A stretch of 64,000 nt of DNA from Tribonema minus. Lineage: Eukaryota > Sar > Xanthophyceae > Tribonematales > Tribonemataceae. The DNA lies in assembly GCA_017506865.1 (NCBI GenBank), contig JAFCMP010000510.1:1-64000 (forward strand). The letters are read 5' to 3'. This document shows, in pieces, positions 1-10,600 of this stretch. Position numbers and translations under genes: made by a program. The notes beneath the pieces were generated by a model that did no database searches, was not told where the DNA came from, and worked only from the letters and a program-made list of their open reading frames with translations. Numbering within the stretch: the first letter of the stretch is position 1; each line of letters opens with the position of its first letter.

Positions 1-135
1 TTGCATGCTACATCCAAGAGTGAGAACAAGGCGACACACCTACAACATGGCATTTCCACAGCACAAGTGGAATATAATAAAAAGTACAATGGCATTTCCA
101 CAGCCAAAAGTGGATATAATAAAAGGACAACTACA
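1..135 (+). mobile_element. Non-LTR retrotransposon 3' tail, family B
   Basis: The first ~92 bases match almost base for base a stretch at 42865-42955 and end in the same TAATAAAAGTACAAT-type tail. A second, shorter degenerate copy of the tail follows at about 90-135. No coding sequence is attached. I read this as the 3' end of a non-LTR element of a family distinct from the element that follows, because the sequence before the shared tail differs. Its left side is cut by the window edge. Confidence 0.6.
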
Positions 136-525
136 GTACTATGAAAGTACTTGCGGATAGGTATGTAGCTGTAGCATGTAGACCATGGCGTAGCAGAGAT
201 CATGAAAAGAATATCATGGCGGCGGCGGGAGGCCCGTATTGCCAACTCTGAATCAGCGCAGAAATGCAAAATCCGATCTAGCGTGCGCACAAGCGCAGGA
301 TATTAGCACCAGTGCTGCAGATGGCAATGGCGCTTGTCAACAGGACGATGGCACGAGTGGCAGCAGCAGAGCAACTGGAGACGGACGCGCAGCGCACAAA
401 CGCAAGAGGGTACAGAATGACGGTTGGTCAATTTCCGATCAAACAGGCGAAGGGGAGCACACGGGCGGGCAAAGTGCAGTCAAGCGCTCTAGAACAGGTC
501 ATAACAGTCTGGAACAGCAACTCTG

Positions 526-2150
526 ATGCTAGACGACGAAGCTGGAGGTGGAGGCAGTGCGGACCCGGAGTACAAGTGCAACTTATGCGACCTCGTGGTG
601 AAGAAGGGCATGTCGCTGCTCTCGTTACAGCAGAGGTTAAACGCCCCACATCGCGGCGAAGCACCAGCGCAAACACCACAGTGGGACAGCAACAACGTTC
701 CTGGAGCGCTCCGACCTCAGCACGTCGCACTTGCAAACCATCTACACCGAGTGTGCCTTGTGCAAAACCTGTTTCATGCCAACAAGACATTCAGAGTGGA
801 CAGCAGCGATGCCAGCGCGGGCAAGCACTGCCGCAAATGCAGGCCTATCACTTCACCCGCTGCAGTGGCGGCAACATTGTCAACAACAGCATCAGCAGCA
901 CCGCTAGCACCTGATGCATCGACGGCAACAGCTACCACGTCGCTGCCACAGCAGCAACGGCGTGCACACCCATCGGCAACCCCTACGCAAAGGGACCAGC
1001 GCACGCGCAGCAGGCACCTGCTGCTCAGGCTGGTGGCAGCAGCTCCTCCGGCAGCTCGAAGAGGCCGGAACGTGGGGGCAGCAGTGCTACACGAGGGGGT
1101 CGGGGTCGCAGTGGAGGGCGCGGACGTGGCAATGGAGGACGCGTTCGCAGCGGCAGCAATGATGCAGACATCAGCAGTAGCAGAGCGACTAGCGGCAGCA
1201 GAACCGGAGGCGGCAGCAGCAGCGGTGCCGGCGGCGGCAGTGCAGCCGGTACTAAGGACAGCGGCGCTGGCAACGGCCGCAGCAGTGATGCCAGCAGCCG
1301 CAGCGGCGGTGCTAGCAACAGCGGCAGTGGCGCGCGAACTCAAAAACGCCGCGGTGGCCGTGGCAGCGGTCGCAGCAGCGACAGCGGCGGACGAGGCTGT
1401 GGTCGTGGCGGCCGCGGCGGCGGCGGAGGGGGCCCCAGAGCGGCAGGTGGTGCGGCGACAGCAGCGGCAGCGCCAGGCCCTGCAGGCGCAGCAGGTGGGG
1501 CAGGTGGGCTTTTCACGTGGACCATCTCAACCCCCGCAGTCGCAGCAGTGCTTGACAGCATCAGCCTCGATGAGCTGTGCAAGCTGCAGTTCGCGACAAC
1601 TAGAAGCCTTGCTAGACCACGCAATCGTCGCTATGTGGGAGCTGCACTGGAGAACGCAGCAACACATCTGTTGGCACACACAATGACGATGTTCGTCAAT
1701 GCGGCGCGGGAGCCAGATTCCGCAGGGCGGGTGCAGCGACTGCAAAGATCCACGATTCTACACCACCTCATGCCATCACTCATCACCTCCACCGATGGCG
1801 CACCTGGCATCACTCGCTCCGACAGAATCAGAATGTTGGCACGCGGTGAGCTTGACCGGTTGGTGCCAGCGCTCCTCGCACACGCGCGTGCGCACCGGCG
1901 CTGGCGCGCGCGCCAGCAAACGGAGGCAGCGACCAACGCCTACGTCCTACAGTGCATGGGCACACGGGGGGGGCTACAGCAGGCAGCGCGTTTCCTTCAG
2001 CCCAAAACGGTGGCGATACCTGATGATGACTGCTTTGCCGCCATGCAGTCCAAACACCCCCCCGCTGCGCCAGGGGAACAACTCCATGAGCTATCCGGCA
2101 TGGTTGATCAGTTGTGGCGAAAGCAGCCGACATGCCAGCAGAACTCAGCC
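526..2150 (+). CDS. LINE family A 5' coding region (low complexity plus pre-RT segment)
   Basis: Two overlapping open frames cover this stretch. The frame from 526 starts near a CxxC pair (YKCNLCDLVV) and becomes Ala/Arg-rich low complexity until 1686. A second frame from 1548 reads MLDSISLDELCKLQ and continues with a helical, Arg-rich stretch (HARAHRRWRARQQ) and DDDCFAAMQSKHPP, which resembles the region that precedes the reverse transcriptase in algal and plant endonuclease-domain LINEs. That frame passes to the RT frame near 2110-2150, so at least one frame change separates it from the RT. A zinc-finger nucleic-acid-binding role is possible from the CxxC pair but unproven. Confidence 0.45.
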
Positions 2151-5100
2151 TGTTACAGGGGGAGGGAATTGAGCCAGAGACGGTTGCCAAGCTCATCCAG
2201 CGAGCAAGCCCTTACAGTGGAGCAGGCCCATCGGGGCTGCGCTACAGCCACCTGCAGGATGCGCTACGCACAAGCTGGGGACGGCATGAGTTTGCTGCTG
2301 TCCTCACACGGTGGCTTCAGACCGTTATGCGGGAGGCTGCGCGGCTGCCGGATGCCTTCTGGCAGTTGCATGGCGCGGGGCGCCTGACGCCACTTGCAGA
2401 ACAACAGGAAGATGGTACAGCTAAGCAGCGGCCCATCGTTTGCGGCGAGGTGCTGCAGCGACTATGCACTTCGGTGTACGTGGCAGACCGCAAAGACTTC
2501 CTGGCGGAGCTCCTTGAGCCAGACGGGCAGTATGGGGTAGCCGTCTCAGCAGGAGCGGAGAAAGCGGCCATGGCCGGCAAACTCGCGTATGAGCTCGGTC
2601 ACTGGCAGTTCATGCTGGACCTCAAGAATGCCTTCAACATGGTGTTCGTCCTGGCGGCAGCGGAATGGGTAGCAGCACAGCTGCCGGACTTCCTCGACTA
2701 CTTCATCGGCACATACGTTCGCACTCGGCCACGCCTGCTGTTCCAGCACGTTGACGGCTCCACGCGCATCATCATGTCTCAGCGCGGGTTTAAGCAGGGG
2801 GACCCCGCGGCACCGATGCTCTTCTGCGGCGCCATTGCTCAGTGCTTGAAACGGTTCAATGAGGCGGCGGCTGCGCAGCGCGCGCGGAGGCGGATGGGCG
2901 CCTACATGGACGATGCCAACGTCCGAACAGGCGCTTGCACGCTGACTCAGGATGACATACAGGCGGTGGCGCAGCTCAAACAACACTTTGCGGAGGTGGG
3001 GCTGGAGCTAAACCTCACCAAGTCACGCGCGCTGCCTGGCAGGGGGCATGTGGTGACAGACCACGAGCGGCAACTGCTGCAGCAGCTGGGCGTTCAGCTA
3101 GTGGGGGATACGGATGAAAATCAGAACCGTGGAGCTGTGTTGCTGGGGGTGCCGGTGGGCCACAGCAGCTTTGTGGACGCATGGCTGCGCAGGGAAGCGG
3201 GTGCAGGCGGGGCAGGGGCTCGATTTGCAGAGCGATGCGCGCGCCTGACATCTCCGAGGGCTATGTTCAGGTTACTGCGCTACTGCGTGGTGCCTCGCAT
3301 GACGTACTGCCTGCGCACCATTCCCACTACGCAGACAGCGCCAGCCGCCAAGGAGTGGGATCGGGTCACGCAGTGGGTGCTTGAGCACTCAATGGGCCTG
3401 CAGCCACCAGGCCAGACCTGGCGCCAGTTTGAGCAAAGTGGGGCCCACTTCCATCTGGCAGCGCACGGCCCAGCCTTACAGCAAGCGCGACTCCCAACAC
3501 GGCATGGCGGCCTTGGCATTACCAGCGCCTGCGACATCGCTGATGCTGCGTATGTGGCGGGCACGTTGCAAGCGCTGCAACCAGCACTCTCTGGATGGGC
3601 GGGGGTGCTGCAGCAGGCGGCTCCTCAAGCGGCTGCAGACAACGCTGCTGAGGATGCGGCAACACAAGCGGCACCGGCAGCAGCGGCAGCAGCACCAGCA
3701 CCAGCAGCATCAGCAGCGGCAACTGTTACAGCGGCAGCGGCGGTTGCCAGTGGAGGCGCGACCGCCCCGGCAGCGGCAACTGCATCAGCGGCTGGCCGCG
3801 CTTATGGCGCAGCCATTCCGGCAACACACGACGCAGCTGCCGCTGGATCAGGGGCCGCGGCGGCAGCACAGGCGGCACCAGCGGCAGCAGCAGCAGCGGC
3901 GGCGCACGGCGCAACTACTCCGGCGGCAGCAGCAGCGGCGGCAGCAGCAGCTGCTCCAGCATCAGAGGCTGCTGCAGCAGCGGCAGCACATGTTGCACCT
4001 CAAGTGGCCTCGGCGGCATCACTAACTGCAGCATCAACAGCAGCGGCTGCGGGCATAGGCAATACAGCTGCTACAGGCCCTACTAGCCTAAGGGCTGCTG
4101 CAGCACCTGCAACAGGAGCAGCGTCGGCAGGCGGCGCCGCAACCGTGCCGGCTGCGACAGCGGCAATGGCGGTGGCAGCGGCCAATGCGGCAGGTGCTGC
4201 ACCAACACCTGCGGCAGCAGCAACACCACTGGCAGCAGCAGCAACGGCAGGCGGCACAGCTGCAGCACCAGCGCACGCAGCAGCGGCAGCCGTCAATTCA
4301 GGCGCTGCGCGTTCCACACCAGCAATGCTACAAGGCGCAGCAGCAGCAGAGGTGGCGCGCCTGCCCCTCATGCGGACGATCGCCACAGCTGCCACATCTC
4401 TACGTGCAGCAACAGGTGACAAGCTGGAACATATACTGCCACCAGCGCTAACGCCACTGCAGCAGCAACCACCTACGCAGCAGCCGCCGCTGCGGCCGAC
4501 AGCAGGTGGTGGCACTGGTGCGGATGCTGCTTGCGTACTTGACGCCAGTGCTCTGCAGTTGCAGTGTAGCCTGAAGCGCCCCAATCAGAGTGCGCTTGCA
4601 GATGCCGTCGCTACCGAGCTTGCAGATAAGGTGGAGGCGGACCTGCAACAGCTGCCGCAGGGCACGCAACGCACGCAAGCACTTGCTCGATTCCGGTCGC
4701 AGCGCCACATGCACTCGATCGGCATGGCATTCCTCAACGAGCCCATGTACTCCACAACGGCTTCGTTCGATGGCCTATCCTGGCAGCTGGCCGTCAAACG
4801 CGCCATCGGAGTAGAGGAGCAGACGGCAGGCTGCAAGCTGTGCGGGAAGTCGCCGGGCGGCACCCTGCATGCACGGCTGTGTCAAGCGCCACGCGTCAAG
4901 GCGCACGACACCATTGTCCACAATAGCGTCAAGAGGGCCACGCAGCGCCTCCTGCGGCAATACCTCAAAACGGGACTGGTGGACGAGGACTACACGCCGT
5001 TTCTGGGGTCCGCCGGGCCGCCGGGGAGTCGCAGGATGGACATCGTGCTGCCTGCCGACGCCTTCCCGGTGACCGGCTACGACGACCCGACACGCCACCT

Positions 5101-5497
5101 ACCGCTCATGGTGGACGTTACCTGCTTCGAGGCACAGGTGGCGTCGCGGGCGGCGAAGACTGCAGCAGACCCCGAGCGATGCTGCCGCGACCAAGAGGCC
5201 GCCAAAACTACCCACTATTCTGGTCATTATGATCAGAATTGCTACAAACTTGCCACATTGGCAATAGGGTCATTTGGCAGCATCGGGGAGCAGGGGCGGA
5301 AGCTGCTGGAGGCTGTGGCGACGGAGTATGCCAGCAGGATGTCAGTGCCCGGAGGAGCGCGCCCTAAAGCTCTCAAGGGCATCGCCCTGGCGCGCTTACG
5401 CTCGGCACTGTCGGCAGCGCTCCACATGGCGTACTCTGGCCGTGTCATGACACACATGGCAGAATCCAGGGGGGGGGGCACATGGAGGAGGACGTAG
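2114..5497 (+). CDS. Reverse transcriptase with C-terminal restriction-like endonuclease (LINE family A)
   Basis: This 1127-codon frame encodes the RT in order: the SGAGPSGLRYSHLQ entry motif, RPIVCGEVLQRL, motif A (MLDLKNAFNMV), motif B (GFKQGDPAAPMLF), the catalytic YMDDAN box, LNLTKSRALPG (motif D) and LLGVPVG. An Ala-rich insertion of about 230 residues follows. The C-terminal part has a knuckle of the form CxxC-x8-H-x3-C (CKLCGKSPGGTLHARLC), then RRMDIVL, LMVDVTCFEA and EAAKTTHY, then [17 protein letters not shown]. These fit the PD-(D/E)XK endonuclease of R2-like elements. It should nick target DNA and prime reverse transcription from it. The C-terminus differs from the copy at 39719-40042 because of a G homopolymer before the stop. 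Family assignment is secure; activity is not. Confidence 0.85.
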   Translation: MAKAADMPAELSLLQGEGIEPETVAKLIQRASPYSGAGPSGLRYSHLQDALRTSWGRHEFAAVLTRWLQTVMREAARLPDAFWQLHGAGRLTPLAEQQEDGTAKQRPIVCGEVLQRLCTSVYVADRKDFLAELLEPDGQYGVAVSAGAEKAAMAGKLAYELGHWQFMLDLKNAFNMVFVLAAAEWVAAQLPDFLDYFIGTYVRTRPRLLFQHVDGSTRIIMSQRGFKQGDPAAPMLFCGAIAQCLKRFNEAAAAQRARRRMGAYMDDANVRTGACTLTQDDIQAVAQLKQHFAEVGLELNLTKSRALPGRGHVVTDHERQLLQQLGVQLVGDTDENQNRGAVLLGVPVGHSSFVDAWLRREAGAGGAGARFAERCARLTSPRAMFRLLRYCVVPRMTYCLRTIPTTQTAPAAKEWDRVTQWVLEHSMGLQPPGQTWRQFEQSGAHFHLAAHGPALQQARLPTRHGGLGITSACDIADAAYVAGTLQALQPALSGWAGVLQQAAPQAAADNAAEDAATQAAPAAAAAAPAPAASAAATVTAAAAVASGGATAPAAATASAAGRAYGAAIPATHDAAAAGSGAAAAAQAAPAAAAAAAAHGATTPAAAAAAAAAAAPASEAAAAAAAHVAPQVASAASLTAASTAAAAGIGNTAATGPTSLRAAAAPATGAASAGGAATVPAATAAMAVAAANAAGAAPTPAAAATPLAAAATAGGTAAAPAHAAAAAVNSGAARSTPAMLQGAAAAEVARLPLMRTIATAATSLRAATGDKLEHILPPALTPLQQQPPTQQPPLRPTAGGGTGADAACVLDASALQLQCSLKRPNQSALADAVATELADKVEADLQQLPQGTQRTQALARFRSQRHMHSIGMAFLNEPMYSTTASFDGLSWQLAVKRAIGVEEQTAGCKLCGKSPGGTLHARLCQAPRVKAHDTIVHNSVKRATQRLLRQYLKTGLVDEDYTPFLGSAGPPGSRRMDIVLPADAFPVTGYDDPTRHLPLMVDVTCFEAQVASRAAKTAADPERCCRDQEAAKTTHYSGHYDQNCYKLATLAIGSFGSIGEQGRKLLEAVATEYASRMSVPGGARPKALKGIALARLRSALSAALHMAYSGRVMTHMAESRGGGTWRRT
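3640..4345 (+). repeat. GCN-rich Ala tract inside the LINE coding region
   Basis: About 700 bases are dominated by GCA/GCG/GCC and CAG-type triplets and translate as almost unbroken Ala with Thr, Pro, Ser and Gly. The tract sits between the RT thumb region and the zinc knuckle, where known elements have a short linker. It stays in frame across its whole length, so it behaves as a tolerated triplet expansion, not as decay. Confidence 0.8.
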
Positions 5498-5652
5498 GGG
5501 AGGACCCCGAGATGCCATTTGGCGGCGGCGGCGTTTGAGTGGTTGTCGTTGCGACACTTTCAGACTGTCATACGACATGTAGATTCCTTACAGCTAGATG
5601 CCAATCATCTGGGCTTTTTCGCGCCCTGAGCGAGAATTAATAAAAAGTACAA

Positions 5653-5760
5653 TCGCGCCACAAGTGGAATATAATAAAAGTACAATCGCGCCCCTTGCGA
5701 AGCGCAATCAATAAAAGGGCTTTTTCGCGCCCTGAGCGAGAATTAATAAAAAGTACAACC
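5653..5760 (+). repeat. Stacked retrotransposon 3' tails
   Basis: Directly after the LINE end lie, in order, a family B-like tail (CACAAGTGGAATATAATAA), a short CGCGCCCCTTGCGAAGCG segment with its own AATAAAA, and a second copy of the family A terminal piece (GCTTTTTCGCGCCCTGAGCG) ending again in AATAAAAAGTACAA. All are in the same orientation. I read this as successive insertions of 5'-truncated copies into the tail of the previous one, although template switching during one insertion event could give the same picture. Confidence 0.65.
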
Positions 5761-5882
5761 GAATGTATGTAAACTTGAAGTTTCATTGGTGGACTTGAAG
5801 TGAATTTCTGCAGTTAAAGTGTTCTCGAGATCTCCTTGGAAAAGCAGTCCCAGTTTCAGCCAAGACTCTCAAATCAGTTTCC

Positions 5883-6074
5883 ATGCTTCGCCGGAAGCCC
5901 ACGCGCCTAGAGATCTCTTCAGCTGATCTGGCTGACCTTGACAAGGAGCGAGCGAAGGCAGCTGCACAGGCCGCCCCGCAAGAGCAACAGCAGCAGCAGG
6001 GAGCAGGAGATGGCAGAGGACCCACTGGCAGTGATGGTAGAACCGTGGCGGAGAGGATTGGCCTTCACAAGTGA
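5883..6074 (+). CDS. CDC26: CDC26-like subunit of the anaphase-promoting complex
   Basis: This is a 63-residue intronless ORF. The first nine residues, MLRRKPTRL, are the hallmark N-terminus of CDC26 (APC12), which inserts into the TPR superhelix of APC6/CDC16 and stabilises that E3 ubiquitin ligase subunit. The C-terminal AERIG followed by basic residues matches the conserved DRIG box of the family. Between them are an acidic/basic helix (DLADLDKERAKAAAQ) and a Gln tract. Length fits the family, whose members are about 60-90 residues. The start is the first Met and carries the family motif. The stacked retrotransposon tails end only ~125 bases upstream, so they border or form part of its promoter. 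It acts in the nucleus and cytosol in the cell cycle. Confidence 0.88.
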   Translation: MLRRKPTRLEISSADLADLDKERAKAAAQAAPQEQQQQQGAGDGRGPTGSDGRTVAERIGLHK

Positions 6075-7671
6075 TTGCGTCAGGTCTCAGTCGAGCAATC
6101 ACGTTCTCCCCAGGTACGCAACTGCGCCACTGTTGGTCATGTTCTGCAAAAAATGTAGCAGCTATGGATCTAAGCCCCACAGGCAGTGCGGATCATCTAC
6201 TCGCCCATCGTACACCCCCAGTGTGTGCTGAGTTCATGCCTAAGGAATGCCACCTTTCAACTCCATGTGCGTATTGATGATCTCGACCGGTTGTGGGTTG
6301 GTCATAGCCTGATCTTGTGCCTTTCAGTTGACGTTGGCAGCTTGCATCCTGAACGCGGAGAACCACACCTCAGTGGTGACAGCGAGATCAGCAATGTTGA
6401 CATACCACAGGCAGGCCGCGAGCGCACGCCCGTGTGCCTCCTTCAACTGCATGTCAATCTTGAAAGTAGGTACTGTTGCAGTGGTGCGCAGACAAAGCCT
6501 GCGTCCCTACCAAATCAAATAACACGCATCTCCGTCAACTGCTATCACTGGCGTGCAGACACGCGTTTGAATGCCCTCTGCATCATCTCATACCACCCCA
6601 AGCGAAAGCATGAGCGCCAACAGAACTTCAAGTAGAACTTCAAGTAAAGCGCCCAGCACTTTCACGAAGGGCACTGCTAGGCGGCACGTGAGCGTACAAT
6701 CAGACAGATCAGCGGCCCTGCGGCACAAGCCGGATCATAGAGGGATTCAAATGCTTACGTCAAACTTGATGTTAATTGTTTCGGGTGAGAGCTGGCATAG
6801 CGCGGACCCAGAGCTGTTGTTGGTCTCTGAGGAATGCCATTGCCCCCCTGCAAAGTCGATAGCTCTCAGCGACAGGGGTGTCCCACATAGGACTGACCTG
6901 ACCAATGGCGGCGCCGCCTGATGCCTGCAGTGTGTTCATGTCAGGAAGCTGTTGACGAACACTTGCGGTTAGGGTTGGGGTTAGGGTCAGGGTTAGGCTG
7001 CGAAGTCCGCATCACAAATACCTTGTAGTCGCCGTGCCTAGCTACTTCTGGTCGCGACCCGCACTCTGCGCCACTTCTCGATGCTCAGCATGGCGCAGTG
7101 TCAACACCACAGTGCGTCGGCTCATCTATGTGTTGTGCCGACACACATCATCTATCCCTTCGTGCACGCAAGGGGTTGCTGTGATGACACCGCGCCGCCA
7201 GTTGGGGCTGCTGACACTCAGTGCCAGCGAGTGGATGACTGCAAGCGGCAGCTTCAAGCTGCGCAGAAGGCTGTGCGAGTGTGCCCAACATTGGCTGACC
7301 ACTGCTGCACTTGCGCCTACCGTGCCATGCAGGCGTTGGCTGGCGCTCACTGCTTCTGTGAGCTGTGTCTTACCAGCTTGACTGCTGAGCCGTGCCACCA
7401 GTTTGGCTGCTGAGAGGCTGCTGAGCGCTGCCAGCGCAGCCAGCAGTTAAGCCGTGCCACTCGTCACTGTGGCGACCGCCGCTCGCCTCCTGCTCCAGTC
7501 GCGGGCGGTTCACGCCGCGTTGTACGCTGAGAGTGCGCAGCAACTTCAATTTGCGGGCAATTCACGCTGCATCGCTCGCTGAGAGCGCGCAGCTGCTCTG
7601 CAACACACATCTAGGGCTAGGGCCAGAGCCAGTGGCAGCGCTCAGCGTCAAGCGCTGCGCGCGCTCGCGGC
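6075..7671. other. Interval without a supported gene
   Basis: Only short, poorly composed frames occur on both strands. A degenerate TTAGGG-like tract lies at 6966-6997. The end of the interval (about 7430-7620) is rich in CGCTG/AGCGC words that lead into the next gene and may contain its promoter or an unrecognised 5' exon. Confidence 0.5.
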
Positions 7672-10600
7672 ATGCTGGTGGAAGTGGGGTTCTGGAGAGA
7701 CGCGCGCGATGCGGGCGACACCAGACCAGACCCCTTGGCGATGGTGAGTGCGGCCTGGGGGGCGGGGGAGGGGGGGCGGGCACAGTGTGACAGGGGGCTG
7801 AGCGCTGCTGCAGACAGAGTAGCGGCAGTGCTCAACGGGGAGCGGAGCGCTGCTTTTGATGGCGAAACAGCAGCAGTGCTCAACGGGGAACGGAGCGGTG
7901 CTGTCGGTGGAGCCGCAGCAGGGCTCAATGCAGAGCAGAACGCTGCTACAGATGGGGCCACAGCAGCGCTGATCACGGAGCGCAGCACTGCAGCAGTGCC
8001 CAACGGGAAGACGGGCGCTGCTGCTGCTGCTGCTACTGGAGCCGCAGCAGTGCCCAACGTGGAGCAGAGCGCTGCTGCTGGTGAAGCATCAGCAGTGCTC
8101 GATGCGGCAGCTGCGGGGGCGCAGGCAGGGGGGACAGAGGGGGGAGGACACTCACACGGGAGGGGGAGACAGGGGGCGGTGGATTCTGCGGTGGGTGAGA
8201 TGGCGGCGGTGCTAGAGTACCTGCGCTGGGGGTATCTGCACTCGTACGAGCTCGGGTACAGGCAAGCACAAGTACAGTACAGTGTGCTGTAGCGGCATCT
8301 GCTGCAGGGTGAAGCGGGGAAGGGGCTTATGGCGTGATGAAGCCTACGTTCATGTCATGCTTGCAACCACTGCCTGCATGAACCCTTGCGGTGACAAAGC
8401 GTCTCAATGCTCTTCGACGTTCACTCTAAGTGGCATCGCCACACGTCATGTACTATGATGCAATGCATCAGCCGGCAGTTCACTGTGACGCCTGCTGGAA
8501 GCACATGTGAAGGCACCAAGTTAGGTTCTTGATGGTGCTTGGGTCTAGGGTTAGGGTCAGGGGTAGGTTAGGGTTAGGCTAGCCCTAAGCAGCACCAGCA
8601 GCACTGGTACATAGCACCGCGTCCCTTGCACTGCATTGTGCTCCTTTCTCAGCAAACCAGTCAGCATTGAAGTTCAGTGTTTTATGAAGTCAGACAGTCC
8701 TGACCCTATCCCTATCGCAGTGTGCCTTTGCCACTCAGGAGCACCTGCATGCACAGCCTTGATGCCATAGAGCGGTCGCAGCCACAAGCCCGCGGGCATC
8801 GTTAAGTGCTCTAACGCAGATGGTTGCAGACTGTGCCGCACAAGCTGAGCACGCGCTGCTTCTGGCACACGTTGAAGTTTGGTGTAAATCAGATACAGAT
8901 TGAGCGCTGCCTTGCTTCCAGCACTTGAAGTCTGGCATAAAGTCAGATATGGATGAGCGCTGCTGCACTCCGTGTCCGCTGTTCCGTGCTGCAGCCATTG
9001 CCGCTTCAGCTCGTGCCCAAGCCATGACCCCAACTACATGCGCGTTGGCAGCAGCGACAGCCGCAGCAGTAGCAGCAGCGGCGCTGCCCTTAGTGATCGT
9101 GGCGATAATGGCACCTGCGGCGGCGGCAGCAGCAGCAGCAGCAGCGGCAGCGGCGCTCAATACCGTCGTGAACTGGGCTGCCTGACGCTCACTGACGGGG
9201 TGTATGTATGGCCAGAGGGTATGTATCACTACGTCGCGAGGCATGGAGTCAGGCCCGGGGACGCGTTTGTGGCGCACGCTTGCTGCAACTTGGGTCACCT
9301 GCAGTGCATGCAGGTGAGTTAACAACATCTTATAACATACCATCATTAAACTTCTCATTATAGTGGAGGTTTCAGGTTGCAGCTATTCAAGCTCTCATGC
9401 CACACCGGGGGGGGTGGCCAGTGTGGTCTGATAGTTGCACTATCCACAATACCTCACCCCTCATACTTGCAAGTACCTTAGTAATAGTAAGAATTTGCTG
9501 CAGCAAGTTAATTGAAACTATATACATGCATGCAGGTGAGTCGTCATCGTCTTCAGCTTCGCTTGTACATGAATTTTCAAAAATGCAAAAAGTGGACTTC
9601 TGGGCAATGGTGCTTGCGTTTCACAGCTGTGTGTGGCCAGGGTGGCCAGCACACTCCACAACGCCACGCCATATACCCTGAAGAACTGCATTGCTCGTAC
9701 AACAAGTTCAGCAATAAGTACTTTAAAATCTCGTACACCAACGTCACTCCAATGGTACATACTGCAGTGTGTAATGCACAAACTACACAACACTTCTGAA
9801 GTACGACATGCAGTCAGGGTGATGGAGTTCGCTTCCTTCAATGCCTCAATTGATGCGTTTGGGCATCTACGTGGTGTGTGTCGCGCCATGATATTCTTCC
9901 TAGGCATGCTTTCGTATGCAGGCAGGCATGTATGTATGTATGTCTGTACTGTACCCACATCACTGCGTCACTCAAAAGCGTAATGGCTGCGCCCATGCAC
10001 CGGCACTGCAGCAGCGTGTGTGAACAGCACTTTGTTGCGTCTGCTTTCATGTTGCTTCGTGCACTATCGTATATTCACTTCACTTTTTGCCATTCCCTGC
10101 TCGCTGCGCAGGAAGGCGGCATGCTGCAATTATGCTGCGCCCATGCAGCGGCACTGCAGCAGCTTGTGTAAATAGCTCCTTATTGTATGTACGCTTCCTT
10201 CGCAGTCTGCCATTGCGTGCTCGCTGCTTAGAAAGGCGGCATGCTGCAGTGGGATGAGGCCACAGGCGCTGTGCCTCTGCCATGCGGCACCGCAGAGTTT
10301 TACAAGATAGTGTATATAATGTACTTTTATTATATTCCACTTGTGGCTGTGGAAATGCCATATAATGTACTTTTATTGACTTCGCTTCGCAAGGGGCGCG
10401 AAAAGCCCTCTCTTTGGATGTGCACTCAATGCAACATTCCTTCTCCGAAGAGAGACTCAACCGCAAACAGGCTTCCCCCTCTTCACACTACCACCAACAC
10501 CCCACAACCAAACCCTACTTAGGGTTGCCCAGCCGTGAGGCACACTTGTCCCGTCTTGAAAAAGATTTATGCAGGCCTGGGTCGCCTTTGACAGCGCCCA

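Larger units (their letters stand above)
145..5652 (+). mobile_element. RLE-type non-LTR retrotransposon (LINE), family A, near full length
   Basis: The element carries a low-complexity 5' coding region, a reverse transcriptase, a Cys/His knuckle and a restriction-like endonuclease domain, then a ~130-base 3' UTR ending in ATTAATAAAAAGTACAA. The same 3' end occurs 5'-truncated at 33103-33235, 39612-40042 (minus) and 42621-42833, which fixes the 3' boundary and shows the family is mobile here. It lacks an apurinic-type endonuclease and long terminal repeats. The 5' boundary is uncertain: it probably lies just after the family B tail at 1-135. The coding region is spread over more than one frame between about 526 and 2150, so this copy may be inactive in its 5' half. 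Confidence 0.8.

Noticed and set aside
774-1343. Minus-strand Ala-rich frame inside the LINE
   Set aside because: Shadow of the GCN-rich plus-strand coding region.
7034-7413. Overlapping Cys-rich plus-strand frames
   Set aside because: No recognisable motif, no splice context and no echoes; composition is not coding-like.
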